Shown: positions 1 through 9,096, numbered from the stretch's first letter. The stretch is 64,000 bases of DNA from CAWCXF01 sp963799455 (GCA_963799455.1 CAWCXF010000007.1:620001-684000); one strand, 5' to 3'. The notes: generated by a model not told the origin, from the sequence alone. Numbers and translations: made by a program.

Positions 1-856
1 CAGGGTCGCGCGCGCCGAGGTCCGCCGCGAGGGCCTGCGCCGGCCCTTCCCCGAGCGCCTCGCCGAGCGGCTCGAAGGCGCGCGCGTCGAGCGGCTCGGG
101 CGGCGCTCGAAGCACCTCCTCCTCGACCTGTCCACCGGCGAGACGCTCCTGGTGCATCTCGGCATGAGCGGGCGGATGACGGTCTCCGGAGACGGCTCGG
201 GCTCGGGCTTGGGCGCAGGCCTGGGCTCGGGCCCGGGCGCGGGCCTGGGCGCCTTCGTCCACGCCGCCGGGGGGGTGGAGCGCCACGACCATCTGGTGCT
301 CCACATGGAGGGCGCTCCCGGCGGGGAGGACGGCGCGCGCGTGACGCTCAACGACGCGCGCCGCTTCGGCTCGGTGGACCTTTGGCCCACGCAGGCGCTC
401 GCCGAGCATCCGGCGCTGGCGGACCTCGGCCCCGAGCCCCTGTCGAACGCCTTCGACGGCCCGGCCCTGGCCGCAGCCCTGCGCGGGCGGCGCACGCCGG
501 TCAAGGCCGCGCTCCTCGACCAGCGCGTGGTGGCGGGCCTGGGCAACATCTACGTCTGCGAGGCGCTCCACCGCGCCCGCATCGACCCGCGCCGCCAGGC
601 CGGGCGATTGTCGCGCGCCCGCGCCGAGGCGCTGGTCCCGGCGATCCGCGAGGTGCTCAGGGAGGCGATCGAGGCCGGCGGCTCCAGCCTGCGCGACCAC
701 CGGCAGGCCGACGGGACGCTCGGGCGCTTCCAGCACGCGTTGCGCGCCTACGGCCGCGAGGGCGCGCCCTGCCCGACCGAAGGGTGCCCCGGCACGATCA
801 GGCGCGTCGCCCAGGGCGGGCGCTCGACCTTCCACTGCCCCGCCTGCCAGCGCTAG
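1..856 (+). CDS. mutM: Formamidopyrimidine-DNA glycosylase, 5' end cut by window
   Basis: Base-excision repair glycosylase/AP lyase that removes 8-oxoguanine and formamidopyrimidines. Reading from base 2, about 284 residues are visible; the N-terminal PELPEVE segment with the catalytic proline lies off the window. Family signatures seen are LVHLGMSGRM, the helix-two-turn-helix stretch GLGNIYVCEAL, and a C-terminal zinc finger (Cys-X4-Cys, then Cys-X2-Cys in HCPACQR). An unusual Gly/Ser/Ala-rich insertion of about 20 residues (bases 190-255) follows GMSGRM. It is the first gene of the mutM-ech-rpsT-dnaA order known from Rhodobacterales. It ends with TAG, so TAG is an ordinary stop in this genome. 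Confidence 0.95.
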   Translation, partial: RVARAEVRREGLRRPFPERLAERLEGARVERLGRRSKHLLLDLSTGETLLVHLGMSGRMTVSGDGSGSGLGAGLGSGPGAGLGAFVHAAGGVERHDHLVLHMEGAPGGEDGARVTLNDARRFGSVDLWPTQALAEHPALADLGPEPLSNAFDGPALAAALRGRRTPVKAALLDQRVVAGLGNIYVCEALHRARIDPRRQAGRLSRARAEALVPAIREVLREAIEAGGSSLRDHRQADGTLGRFQHALRAYGREGAPCPTEGCPGTIRRVAQGGRSTFHCPACQR

Positions 857-988
857 GCGGAGCGCCGGCCACGGGGGGGGGCCTTCCGCCCCGCTCACAG
901 GACGGTTGCGATCAGGACGGTTGCGATGGCCGCCCCCGGTGCTAACCCTGGGCGGCCCGGCACGCGCGGGCGCCGCGAGGGGAAGCCC

Positions 989-1765
989 ATGGCCTTCGAG
1001 ACCATCGTCGTGGACGTGGAGGATCACGTCGCCACCATCCGGCTCGACCGGCCCGAGGCGATGAACGCGCTCAACCGGCAGCTCCTGGGCGAGCTGGCGC
1101 AGGCGCTGCGCGAGGCCGAAGGCAACGAGCGCGTGCGCTGCGTGATCCTCACGGGCTCCGACAAGGCCTTCGCCGCCGGCGCCGACGTGCGCGAGATGGC
1201 CGGGATGAGCTTCGTGGACGCCTTCGCAGGCGACCTGTTCGGCGCCGAGGCGCTCGAGATCCTGCGCTGCCGCAAGCCGATCATCGCGGCCGTCGCGGGC
1301 TACGCCCTGGGGGGCGGCTGCGAGCTGGCCATGATGTGCGACTTCGTCATCGCCGCCGACACCGCCAAGTTCGGACAGCCCGAGATCAACCTCGGCGTCG
1401 TCGCCGGCATCGGCGGCACCCAGAGGCTCACGCGCCTCGTGGGCCGCTCGAAGTCGATGGACATGCACCTGACGGGCCGCTTCATGGGCGCCGAGGAGGC
1501 CGAGCGCGCCGGCCTCGCCTCGCGCGTGGTGCCCGCGAGGAAGCTGATGGAGGAGGCGCGCGCGGCGGCCGACAAGATCGCCGAGAAGTCCGCGGTCGCG
1601 GTGATGGCCGTCAAGGAGGCCGTGGGGCGCGCCGAGGAGACCTCGCTCGCCGAGGGCACGCTCTTCGAGCGCCGCCTCTTCCACGCCCTCTTCGCCACCG
1701 AGGACCAGGCCGAGGGCATGAGCGCCTTCCTGGAGAAGCGCGAGCCTCAGTTCAGGGACCGGTGA
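989..1765 (+). CDS. Enoyl-CoA hydratase (crotonase family)
   Basis: Adds water to trans-2-enoyl-CoA in beta-oxidation; 258 residues, the usual length for a single-domain crotonase. The oxyanion-hole segments are FAAGADVREM and GYALGGGCELAMMCD, and the two expected glutamates are in GGCELAM and GQPEINLGV. The ATG at 989 is chosen over an in-frame ATG at 926 because the crotonase fold begins at once (MAFETIVV) and GAGGGGAAG lies just upstream as ribosome site. It sits between mutM and rpsT, the place occupied by an enoyl-CoA hydratase in Rhodobacterales. The exact substrate chain length cannot be read from sequence. Confidence 0.93.
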   Translation: MAFETIVVDVEDHVATIRLDRPEAMNALNRQLLGELAQALREAEGNERVRCVILTGSDKAFAAGADVREMAGMSFVDAFAGDLFGAEALEILRCRKPIIAAVAGYALGGGCELAMMCDFVIAADTAKFGQPEINLGVVAGIGGTQRLTRLVGRSKSMDMHLTGRFMGAEEAERAGLASRVVPARKLMEEARAAADKIAEKSAVAVMAVKEAVGRAEETSLAEGTLFERRLFHALFATEDQAEGMSAFLEKREPQFRDR

Positions 1766-1945
1766 GGGCGGGCGTGCCGGCGTGACGGATCGATCGCTCG
1801 TGACGGCGGTCCGGCTCGAGCTTCCGAGGAGCGGGACGCACGAGGCGCCATGCGCTCGCCGGGGACGGCGCCGGCGTGCGCGGGCCTTCCGTGGACCGGG
1901 AGGCGCGGCTCGCAGGCCGAGGCACCACCCGCAGGCCGACCGGCG

Positions 1946-1974
1946 TTGACTTCCCGCCGCTCCCGCGCTAGCCG
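1946..1974 (+). promoter_or_regulatory. Candidate sigma-70 promoter of rpsT
   Basis: TTGACT, a 17-base spacer and TAGCCG lie 40 bases upstream of the rpsT start. The -35 matches consensus at five of six positions; the -10 is GC-shifted, and TAGCC hexamers also precede dnaA and dnaN here. Assigned by eye only. Confidence 0.4.
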
Positions 1975-2013
1975 CCCCGCTTCGGTTCCCATCAACGATC
2001 AAGAGCCCGCTCC

Positions 2014-2289
2014 ATGGCCAACTCGCCCCAGGCGCGCAAGCGCGCCCGTCAGAACGCCTCGCGCTTCGCCATCAACAAGGCGCGCCGCTCGCGCATCCGC
2101 ACCTTCCTGCGCCGCGTCGAGGAGGCGATCGCCTCCGGCGATCCCGCCGCCGCCCGGACCGCGCTGCGCGAGGCGCAGCCCGAGCTGATGCGCGGCGTCT
2201 CCAAGGGCGTGCTGCACCACAACACGGCGTCGCGGAAGATGTCGCGGCTGTCAGGCCGCGTGAAGTCGCTCGGCGTCGCCGAGACCTGA
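2014..2289 (+). CDS. rpsT: 30S ribosomal protein S20
   Basis: Primary 16S rRNA-binding protein of the small subunit. 91 residues, strongly basic, starting MANSPQARKRARQNASRF, which is typical of bS20, and ending in the conserved helical region with KGVLHHNTASRKMSRL. It lies directly upstream of the long non-coding stretch before dnaA, as in other Rhodobacterales. A TTGACT/TAGCCG promoter candidate lies upstream. Confidence 0.97.
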   Translation: MANSPQARKRARQNASRFAINKARRSRIRTFLRRVEEAIASGDPAAARTALREAQPELMRGVSKGVLHHNTASRKMSRLSGRVKSLGVAET

Positions 2290-3132
2290 CGCCGGCCGCC
2301 GCCCACGCCCGGAAGTCCCGTCCGGGCCGCCGCCCGCCGACGGCCCCGAGGCGCTCGATCCCGTGCCGGGGTGAGCGTCTCCGGATCGGCGCGGGATCGA
2401 GCGCCATGCCCGCGCCCGGCCCCTCGAGGGGTGGAGCCACGCCGTGCGTCTCCTATGCCGCACCCCTCGCGGCCGCGTCCGGCCTCACGAATCGCTTGAT
2501 TGAGGCCGCTGCGCCACAAAGTGCGGGGCTCCGCCGTCGCCCGACGCGTCCTCGGCGCCGCTTTCATCGAGAATCCGCACATCGCCCGATTTCGCCGCGC
2601 GAAGGGCCTCGCGCGCTTTGCGACATCTTTGTGGCGGCGAGTCAAAGCCCTGCCCGATTCCCTTGGGCCCAGGCCACTGTCAAGCGAGGGAATCTGTTGC
2701 CCATCTGCGACCCGCCTCGCTAGCCTGACCCCTGCGATTCACGAAGCCTGGGGGGACGCGCGGCGGAGCATGGAAGCCCTCGGGGCGGTGGGATCTCCGA
2801 ATCCGGCCGTCCTTCCGAGGGAGTCCCCGCCGCCTTCGGGCGAGCCTCGGCCCGGCAGGGGTGCCGGAGCGAGGCCCGTCCGTCGGTCCCGTAAGACCCG
2901 CCGAGCGCAGGCGCCGCCCGGGCCCGAATGGGCCGGGCGCGGCCCTTCGCGGCGACGATCCGGCCGGGGCGCCTGCCAGCGCCTCGGCCCCGCCCGCGCC
3001 TGCCAGCGCGGCCGGCCTCGTCGCGTGCTCCCGAGGGCATCCGTGCCCTGGGGACGGGGTTCGTGCGCCGAGACGGTGGCGTGGGCTCGCCCGCGCCGAC
3101 CGGAGGCCTGGGCGGCTCGCCGCCCGAATGGG
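2290..3132. other. Long rpsT-dnaA intergenic region, candidate origin region
   Basis: 843 bases without a credible gene. Bases 2480-2760 are visibly less GC-rich than the surroundings. An inverted pair CGCCACAAAG (2512-2521) and CTTTGTGGCG (2627-2636) flanks a segment containing GAATCCGCACATCG; these end in CCACA like a DnaA box but match TTATCCACA at only five or six of nine positions. Many alphaproteobacteria replicate from near dnaA, so this is the best candidate in the window, but no strong DnaA boxes were found. Confidence 0.3.
2697..2726 (+). promoter_or_regulatory. Candidate promoter of dnaA
   Basis: TTGCCC, an 18-base spacer and TAGCCT. It resembles the elements before rpsT and dnaN, and would give a leader of about 400 bases before dnaA. 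Weak, assigned by eye. Confidence 0.3.
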
Positions 3133-4554
3133 ATGGACGGACACATGCACGACGATACCTGGGGGATCGTGAGGCAGGAGATGCGGGAGGCCGTCGGCCC
3201 CCACAATTTCCGCCACTGGATCGAGCCGCTGCGCCTGGCGCGCTGCGAGGGCGGCGTGGCGACCTTCGAGGCCCCGACGGGCTTCATGGGCGCCTGGGTC
3301 GCCAACAACTTCGGCGAGGAGATCCGTCGCCGCCTCAAGACCGCGGGCGCCGAGATCCACCGCCTCGCCTTCGAGGTCGGCGCGGCCGCCCGGAGCGCCG
3401 GGTCCGAACCCCGGAGCGCCGGATCCGATCGGGGCGACGAGGCGGCCGAGGGCGGGGGCGAGGACGGGGGCGAGGACGGGGAGGGGGCCGCGCCGACCGC
3501 GCCGGTGGCGGGCGCCTTCGCGGGCTCGCCGCTCGACCCGCGCTGCACCTTCGCGAGCTTCGTGGTGGGCAAGCCCAACGCGCTCGCCGCGGCCGCCGCG
3601 CGGCGCGTCGCCGAAGGGCAGGTGGCGTTCAACCCCTTGTGCTTCTACGGGGGCGTGGGCCTGGGCAAGACGCATCTGCTGCACGCCATAGCCTGGGATC
3701 TGCGCGAGCGCCGGCCCGCGCTCAACGTCGTCTACCTGTCGGCCGAGCAGTTCATGTTCCGCTTCGTGAAGGCCCTGCGCGAGCGGCGCATGATGGACTT
3801 CAAGGAGCTGTTCCGCTCGGTCGATGTCCTGCTCATCGACGACGTGCACTTCATCGCCGGCAAGGACTCGACGCAGGAGGAGTTCCTCCACACCTTCAAC
3901 GCGCTGGTCGATCAGGGCCGCCAGGTCATCGTCGCGATCAACCGCCCTCCGTCCGAGATCGCCAAGCTCGAGGAGCGCATCGCCTCGCGCCTGCAGTGCG
4001 GGCTGATGGTGGACCTGCGGCCCGCCGACCACGACCTGCGGTTGCGGATGCTGCGCGCGCGCCTAGAGGCGAGGGCCGCCGACTACCCCGGCGTCGAGGT
4101 CGAGGACGCGGTGCTGGAGATGCTGGCCCATCGCGTCACCTCGAACCTGCGCGTGCTCGAAGGGGCGCTGACGCGGCTCCTGGCCTTCGCCTCGCTCACC
4201 GGGCGGCCGATGACGCCCGATCTCGCGCAGGACTGCCTCGCCGACCTGCTGCGCGCCTCCGACCGCCGGCTCGACATGGACGTGATCCAGGCCCGCGTCG
4301 CCGAGCATTACGGCCTCACCCTGACCGAGCTGCTCGGCCCCAAGCGCGTGCGCGCCGTGGCCCGCCCGCGCCAGGTGGCGATGTATCTCGCCAAGACCCT
4401 CACCGAGCGCTCGCTGCCCGAGATCGGGCGCAGCTTCGGCGGGCGCGACCACACCACGGTGATGCACGGGGTGCGCCGGATCGAGGCGCTGCGCGGAACC
4501 GACGAGCGCATCGCGCGCGACGTGGACGCGCTGCGCCGCACGCTCCGGGCCTGA
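3133..4554 (+). CDS. dnaA: Chromosomal replication initiator protein DnaA
   Basis: AAA+ ATPase that opens the origin. 473 residues from the ATG at 3133 (a second in-frame ATG at 3145 is equally possible). The order is domain I (about 1-80, with HNFRHWIEPLRL), an acidic Gly/Glu/Asp-rich domain II linker (about 85-130) with a tandem duplication, Walker A GGVGLGKTH, Walker B VLLIDDVHF, and the domain IV DNA-binding signature GGRDHTTVMHGVRRIE. The reading frame is open far upstream, but that part is low-complexity and unlike DnaA. dnaN follows 236 bases later on the same strand. Confidence 0.97.
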   Translation: MDGHMHDDTWGIVRQEMREAVGPHNFRHWIEPLRLARCEGGVATFEAPTGFMGAWVANNFGEEIRRRLKTAGAEIHRLAFEVGAAARSAGSEPRSAGSDRGDEAAEGGGEDGGEDGEGAAPTAPVAGAFAGSPLDPRCTFASFVVGKPNALAAAAARRVAEGQVAFNPLCFYGGVGLGKTHLLHAIAWDLRERRPALNVVYLSAEQFMFRFVKALRERRMMDFKELFRSVDVLLIDDVHFIAGKDSTQEEFLHTFNALVDQGRQVIVAINRPPSEIAKLEERIASRLQCGLMVDLRPADHDLRLRMLRARLEARAADYPGVEVEDAVLEMLAHRVTSNLRVLEGALTRLLAFASLTGRPMTPDLAQDCLADLLRASDRRLDMDVIQARVAEHYGLTLTELLGPKRVRAVARPRQVAMYLAKTLTERSLPEIGRSFGGRDHTTVMHGVRRIEALRGTDERIARDVDALRRTLRA

Positions 4555-4601
4555 GCCGCGCGTCGGCGGGGCCTGCGAAGGCGGCCCGCGGGAGCGGTCG
4601 C

Positions 4602-4662
4602 CGGGGGCCGCATGGGGGGCGGGGGCCGCAGGGGGCAGGGGCCGATGGGGGCAGGGGCCGCA
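4602..4662 (+). repeat. G-run-rich repeat between dnaA and dnaN
   Basis: Imperfect direct repeats of a unit close to GGGGGCAGGGGCCGCAT, carrying at least seven runs of four or more G within 60 bases. It lies in the 236-base dnaA-dnaN gap. Such DNA can form G-quadruplexes on the coding strand; nothing else is seen in this gap apart from the promoter candidate. Confidence 0.6.
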
Positions 4663-4696
4663 TCGGGCGCCGGGCATCGCCCCGGCGCGGGGGATC

Positions 4697-4724
4697 TTGC
4701 GCGGGCGGCGCGATCGGATAGCCT
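4697..4724 (+). promoter_or_regulatory. Candidate promoter of dnaN
   Basis: TTGCGC, a 16-base spacer and TAGCCT lie 66 bases upstream of the dnaN ATG. Weak match, supported only by the recurring TAGCC -10-like hexamer before rpsT and dnaA. Confidence 0.3.
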
Positions 4725-4790
4725 CGCGCTCCCACGTTCGCCCCCAAGACCCCCCCAAGACCCCCCAAAGATCCCCCCGGAGGCCCGGCC

Positions 4791-5942
4791 ATGAAGATCT
4801 CCATCGAGCGCGCGGCCCTCCTGAGCGCCGCGGGCCACGCCCAGTCGGTGGTCGAGCGGCGCAACACCATCCCGATCCTGGCCAACGTGCTGATCGACGC
4901 GCGCGGGGGTTCGGGGGGGGGGGGCGAGGGCGGCGAGGTCGCGTTCCGCGCCACCGACCTCGACGTCGAGGTGATCGACCGCGCGCCCGCGCGCGTGGAC
5001 CGCCCCGGCGCCACCACGGTCGCGGCGCTCACGCTGCACGAGATCGTCCGCAAGCTGCCCGACGGCGCCTCGGTCGAGATCGCCGAGGAGCCGGGCACGG
5101 GCCGGCTCAACGTCTCAGCCGGGCGCTCGCACTTCCAGCTCGCCACGCTGCCGAAGGAGGACTTCCCGGAGATGGCGAGCCCCGAATACGTCACCACCTT
5201 CGCCATCCCCGCGCCGGCGCTGCGCCGCCTCTTCGACAAGTCGAAGTTCGCCATCTCGACCGAGGAGACGCGCTACTACCTCAACGGGGTCTACCTCCAC
5301 GTGGCCGACGCCGAGGGCGTCAGGACGCTGCGCGCGGTCGCCACCGACGGGCATCGCCTCGCGCGCATCGACACCGAGCTGCCGATGGGCGCGGACGACA
5401 TGCCGGGCGTGATCGTGCCGCGAAAGACCGTGGGCGAGCTCAGGCGCCTGCTCGACGGCGACGACGTGATCGAGGTCTCGGTGTCGGAGACCAAGATCCG
5501 CTTCCAGACGGAAGGGAAGACGGGTCGGCTGACGCTGACCTCGAAGGTGATCGACGGCACCTTCCCCGACTACTCCCGCGTGATCCCGACCCAGAACAAG
5601 CGCCGCCTGGAGGTGGACGCTGCCGACTTCGCGCGCGCCGTGGACCGGGTGGCGACCGTCTCCTCAGAGCGCTCGCGCGCCGTCAAGATGGCGCTCGACG
5701 AGGACCGGCTGGTGCTGTCGGTCAACGCCCCCGACTCGGGCGCGGCCGAGGAGGAGCTGGCCGTGGCCTACGGCGACGACCGGCTGGAGATCGGATTCAA
5801 CGCCAAGTACCTGCTGGAGATCGCCTCCCAGGTGGACCGCGAGAACGCGGTGTTCCTGTTCAACTCCGCGGGCGACCCGACGCTCATGCGAGAGGGCTCG
5901 GACGACAGCGCCGTCTACGTCGTCATGCCGATGCGGGTCTGA
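4791..5942 (+). CDS. dnaN: DNA polymerase III sliding clamp (beta subunit)
   Basis: Ring-shaped processivity clamp of the replicative polymerase. 383 residues with three clamp repeats. It begins MKISIERAALLSAAGHAQSV with RRNTIPILANVL, the usual N-terminal signature, and ends with the conserved MPMRV. A glycine-rich insertion (GGSGGGGEGG) near residue 42 is slightly unusual. It follows dnaA. The next gene is on the opposite strand and converges on it with only six bases between the stops. Confidence 0.97.
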   Translation: MKISIERAALLSAAGHAQSVVERRNTIPILANVLIDARGGSGGGGEGGEVAFRATDLDVEVIDRAPARVDRPGATTVAALTLHEIVRKLPDGASVEIAEEPGTGRLNVSAGRSHFQLATLPKEDFPEMASPEYVTTFAIPAPALRRLFDKSKFAISTEETRYYLNGVYLHVADAEGVRTLRAVATDGHRLARIDTELPMGADDMPGVIVPRKTVGELRRLLDGDDVIEVSVSETKIRFQTEGKTGRLTLTSKVIDGTFPDYSRVIPTQNKRRLEVDAADFARAVDRVATVSSERSRAVKMALDEDRLVLSVNAPDSGAAEEELAVAYGDDRLEIGFNAKYLLEIASQVDRENAVFLFNSAGDPTLMREGSDDSAVYVVMPMRV

Positions 5943-5948
5943 GGCGCG

Positions 5949-7871
5949 TCAGCCCGCCGCTCGCAGCGCCGGCGCCGCCCGCGCGCGGGCCCGCCAGAGC
6001 GCGTCGGCGATGGCCTCGGACAGCGCGGCGAGCCGGATCGGCTTGCCGACATGGCCGTCCATCCCGGCCTCGAGGTAGGCCGCGCGCTCGCCCTCGGCGA
6101 GGTTGGCCGTGAACGCGACGATCGGCACCAGGGCCGAGGGCGAGCCCAGGGCGCGGATCGCCCGCGCCGCCGCCACCCCGTCCATGACCGGCATCTGCAC
6201 GTCCATCAACACCAGCTCCACGCCCCCCGCCGCCACGGCCGCCACCGCCGCGGCCCCGTCCGGGACGCAGCGGACCTCGTGGCCGAGCCGGCGCAGGAAG
6301 CCCTCCGCGACCCACCGGTTGACGGCGTTGTCCTCGGCCACCAGCACGCGCAGCGGCTGCGGCCCCGTCCGGGACGGCGCGACGCCGGCCGCGGCCTCCT
6401 CCCGGGCCGGGCCCCGCCGCCCGTCGGCCGCGCTCGCCCCGCACGGGCCGGGCCCCGCCTCGGCGGGAGGCGGCGCGGCGGGCGGCGCGGCGATCTCGAA
6501 GCGGAACGTGGCGCCGGCGCCGGGGGCGCTCTCGACCTCGACCCGGCCTCCCATCAGCGCCACCAGCTCGCGCGCGACGGCGAGCCCGAGCCCGGCGCCG
6601 CCATGGCGCCGCGTCGTCGAGGCGTCGGCCTGCTCGAATCGCTCGAAGAGCCGCGCCTGCGCCTCGGGCGCGATGCCGATGCCGGTGTCGCGCACCTCGA
6701 CCCGCAGGCGCCCGCCGCTCGCGCCCTCGTGGCGCAGGGCGAGGACGACCTCTCCCGCGTCGGTGAACTTGACGGCGTTGCCCAGCAGGTCCGCCAGCAC
6801 CTGGCGCAGCCGCACCGGGTCGCCCGTCACGCGCGCCGGCAGCGCGCCCTGGGGATCGAGGCGCAGCGCCAGGCCCTTCGCCCGGGCCCGCGGCGCGAGC
6901 GTCGCCACCGCCTCGGCCGCGACCGCCGCCGGGTCGAAGGGCACCGCCGCGAGCGGCACGTGGCCCGACTCCAGCCGCGACAGGTCGAGCGCGTCGTCCA
7001 GCATCTCCATCAGATCGTCCGCCGAGGTCCGCGCCACGCCGAGCCGGGCGCGCGCCTCGGGGTCGAGCGGCGCGCCCCCGAGGAGCTCCAGCATCCCCAG
7101 CACGCCGTGCAGCGGGGTGCGCAGCTCGTGGCTCATGTTGGCGAGCAACCGCTCGCGCACGGCCGCCGCGCGCAGCGCCTCGCCGCGGGCCGCGCGGGCC
7201 TCCGCCAGCGCCGCCTCAAGCCCCGCCACGGCGTGCCGGACCATGCGCTGGGCGGGCCAGAAGATCAGCGCCGCCTCCGCCGCGAGCACCGCGAGCGCGA
7301 GCGCGAAGGTCGCCTGCGCGACGCGCCGGATCGTCCGCGTCCGCTCGCGCGAGGCCTCCTCGAAGGCCCGCACGGCCCCGTCGAGGCGCTCCAGCAGCAC
7401 GCCCGGCCCGACCCGGCGCATCCGCTCCCAGGCCGCCGCGCGCGCCGCGCCCTCGCCCGCGAGCACGAGCCGCGCGTCCGCCACGAAGGCCCGCGTCAGG
7501 GCGTCGAGCGTCGCGCCGTCGCGCGCCCGGGCGTAGACCGGCGTGCGCGCCCTCGCCCCTTCGCGGGTCAGGCCCAGATCCCCGCCCCGTGAGAGGGCGC
7601 GGTGCGAGCGCTCGAACAAATCCACCGCCGCACCCAGGCCGGGGTCGGGCGCGCCCGCGCGCCCGTGCGAGAAGGCCTCGGCCGAGAGGTAGAGGATGCG
7701 CTGGCTCAGCATCCGCTGGCGGCCCGAGAGGTTGATGACGGCCGCGGCCTCCTCGCCGCCGCTCAGGGCCCGCAGCGAGGCCAGATGCGACGCGCCGAGG
7801 AGCGCCAGCACGGCGGCGAGTGCCAGCGCGTAGCGTCGCCAGAGCTGATGGGGATCGTTCCGCCGCAGCAT
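5949..7871 (-). CDS. Hybrid sensor histidine kinase with PilJ-type sensor
   Basis: Membrane-bound hybrid kinase of 640 residues. In order: TM1 (about 13-33); a periplasmic PilJ-type sensor segment with INLSGRQRMLSQR (about 46-58); TM2 (about 187-206); a HisKA box NMSHELRTPLHG with phospho-acceptor His248; an ATPase domain (NAVKFT, DTGIGI, GAGLGLAV); and a C-terminal receiver (VAEDNAVNRW, phospho-acceptor Asp557 in LMDVQMPVMDG, GKPI). The ATG at 7871 is chosen because the frame upstream is antisense to recF. Both ends face replication genes: it converges on dnaN and diverges from recF. A CtrA-type box lies 57 bases upstream. The signal is unknown, and no paired regulator is encoded nearby. Confidence 0.9.
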   Translation of the reverse strand: MLRRNDPHQLWRRYALALAAVLALLGASHLASLRALSGGEEAAAVINLSGRQRMLSQRILYLSAEAFSHGRAGAPDPGLGAAVDLFERSHRALSRGGDLGLTREGARARTPVYARARDGATLDALTRAFVADARLVLAGEGAARAAAWERMRRVGPGVLLERLDGAVRAFEEASRERTRTIRRVAQATFALALAVLAAEAALIFWPAQRMVRHAVAGLEAALAEARAARGEALRAAAVRERLLANMSHELRTPLHGVLGMLELLGGAPLDPEARARLGVARTSADDLMEMLDDALDLSRLESGHVPLAAVPFDPAAVAAEAVATLAPRARAKGLALRLDPQGALPARVTGDPVRLRQVLADLLGNAVKFTDAGEVVLALRHEGASGGRLRVEVRDTGIGIAPEAQARLFERFEQADASTTRRHGGAGLGLAVARELVALMGGRVEVESAPGAGATFRFEIAAPPAAPPPAEAGPGPCGASAADGRRGPAREEAAAGVAPSRTGPQPLRVLVAEDNAVNRWVAEGFLRRLGHEVRCVPDGAAAVAAVAAGGVELVLMDVQMPVMDGVAAARAIRALGSPSALVPIVAFTANLAEGERAAYLEAGMDGHVGKPIRLAALSEAIADALWRARARAAPALRAAG

Positions 7872-7927
7872 CGCGCCCCATGCCCTCCCCGGCGAGCCAT
7901 CCGATGCGCCCCTCCTGGCCGGCGGCC

Positions 7928-7944
7928 GGTTAAGGCGCGGTGAA
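7928..7944 (-). promoter_or_regulatory. CtrA-type box upstream of hybrid kinase (and of recF)
   Basis: On the minus strand this reads TTCACC-N5-TTAACC, two half-sites spaced 11 bases apart as in the CtrA consensus TTAA-N7-TTAA. It lies 57 bases before the kinase start and 67 bases before the divergent recF. It resembles the box at 28381 with the order of the two half-sites swapped. Confidence 0.6.
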
Positions 7945-8010
7945 GGCGGGCACGCGGCGGCGCGCCCGAGGGCCTGGCTCGCGCCACGGGGGCGGCCTAC
8001 ATCGTCCCCG

Positions 8011-9096
8011 ATGCTCGCCGTCACCGCGCTCGCGCTGTCCCATTTCCGCTCGCACCGCCACGTGAGCCTCGACCTCGACGCGAGGCCGGTGGCGATCCAC
8101 GGGCCCAACGGCGCGGGCAAGACCAACCTGCTGGAGGCCGTCTCGCTGCTCTCGCCCGGCCGAGGGCTGCGCCGCGCGGCGCCCGGCGAGATCGCGCGGC
8201 TGCCCGAGGGGGTGGGCTGGCGCGTCGGCGCGCGGCTGACCACCGCGCGCGACGCCCACGAGATCGACCTGCGCGCCGAGTCCGGGGCCCCGCGCCGCAC
8301 CGAGGTGGACGGCCGCGCCGTGCCCCAGACGGCGCTCGGCCGGATCGCCCGCGTGGTCTGGCTGGTGCCCGCCATGGACCGGCTCTGGATCGAGGGGGCC
8401 GAGGGGCGCAGGCGCTTCCTCGACCGCATCGCGCTCAGCTTCGAGCCGACCCACGCCGAGGCCACGATCGCCTACGACAAGGCGATGCGCGAGAGGAACC
8501 GCCTCCTCAAGGACGGCGTGAGCGATCCGGGCTGGTTCGCCGCGCTGGAGCGCGCGATGGCCCAGTCGGGGGCCGCGATCCAGGACAACCGCGCCCACGC
8601 CGTCGCCCGCCTCGCGGGCGCGCAGGCCGATGCCGTGACCGCCTTCCCCACGGCCCGGCTGGCCGTCGAGGGCGACGAGGCGCACGGAGAGGAGGCGCTG
8701 CGGCGCGCCTACGAGCGCGGGCGGCGCGACGACGCCTATGCGGGCCGCACGCTCGCGGGGCCCCACCGCGCCGACCTCGCGGCGGTCTATGCCGCCAAGG
8801 ACGCGCCCGCGCGCCAGTGCTCGACCGGCGAGCAGAAGGCGCTGCTGCTGTCGATGGTGCTGGCCAACGCGCGCGCGCTCGCCGCCGACGTGGGCGCGCC
8901 GCCGCTCCTGCTCCTCGACGAGGTCGGCGCGCATCTCGACGCCGCGCGCCGCGAGGCGCTCTACGCCGAGATCGTGGGGCTGGGCGCCCAGGCCTGGATG
9001 ACTGGCACCGAGGAGGCGCTGTTCGCGCCGCTGGGGTCCGCCGCGCGGCGGATCGCGGTGAGCGAAGAGGGGGGAGTGAGCCGTGTCGAGGGGTGA
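8011..9096 (+). CDS. recF: DNA replication and repair protein RecF
   Basis: SMC-like ATPase that helps load RecA at single-strand gaps. 361 residues with Walker A GPNGAGKTNLLEAV, the ABC signature STGEQKALLLS and Walker B LLLLDEVGAHLD. Length and order are normal. It is separated from dnaN by the convergent histidine kinase, which breaks the usual dnaN-recF adjacency. Its end overlaps the next gene by 14 bases, suggesting coupled translation. Confidence 0.96.
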   Translation: MLAVTALALSHFRSHRHVSLDLDARPVAIHGPNGAGKTNLLEAVSLLSPGRGLRRAAPGEIARLPEGVGWRVGARLTTARDAHEIDLRAESGAPRRTEVDGRAVPQTALGRIARVVWLVPAMDRLWIEGAEGRRRFLDRIALSFEPTHAEATIAYDKAMRERNRLLKDGVSDPGWFAALERAMAQSGAAIQDNRAHAVARLAGAQADAVTAFPTARLAVEGDEAHGEEALRRAYERGRRDDAYAGRTLAGPHRADLAAVYAAKDAPARQCSTGEQKALLLSMVLANARALAADVGAPPLLLLDEVGAHLDAARREALYAEIVGLGAQAWMTGTEEALFAPLGSAARRIAVSEEGGVSRVEG

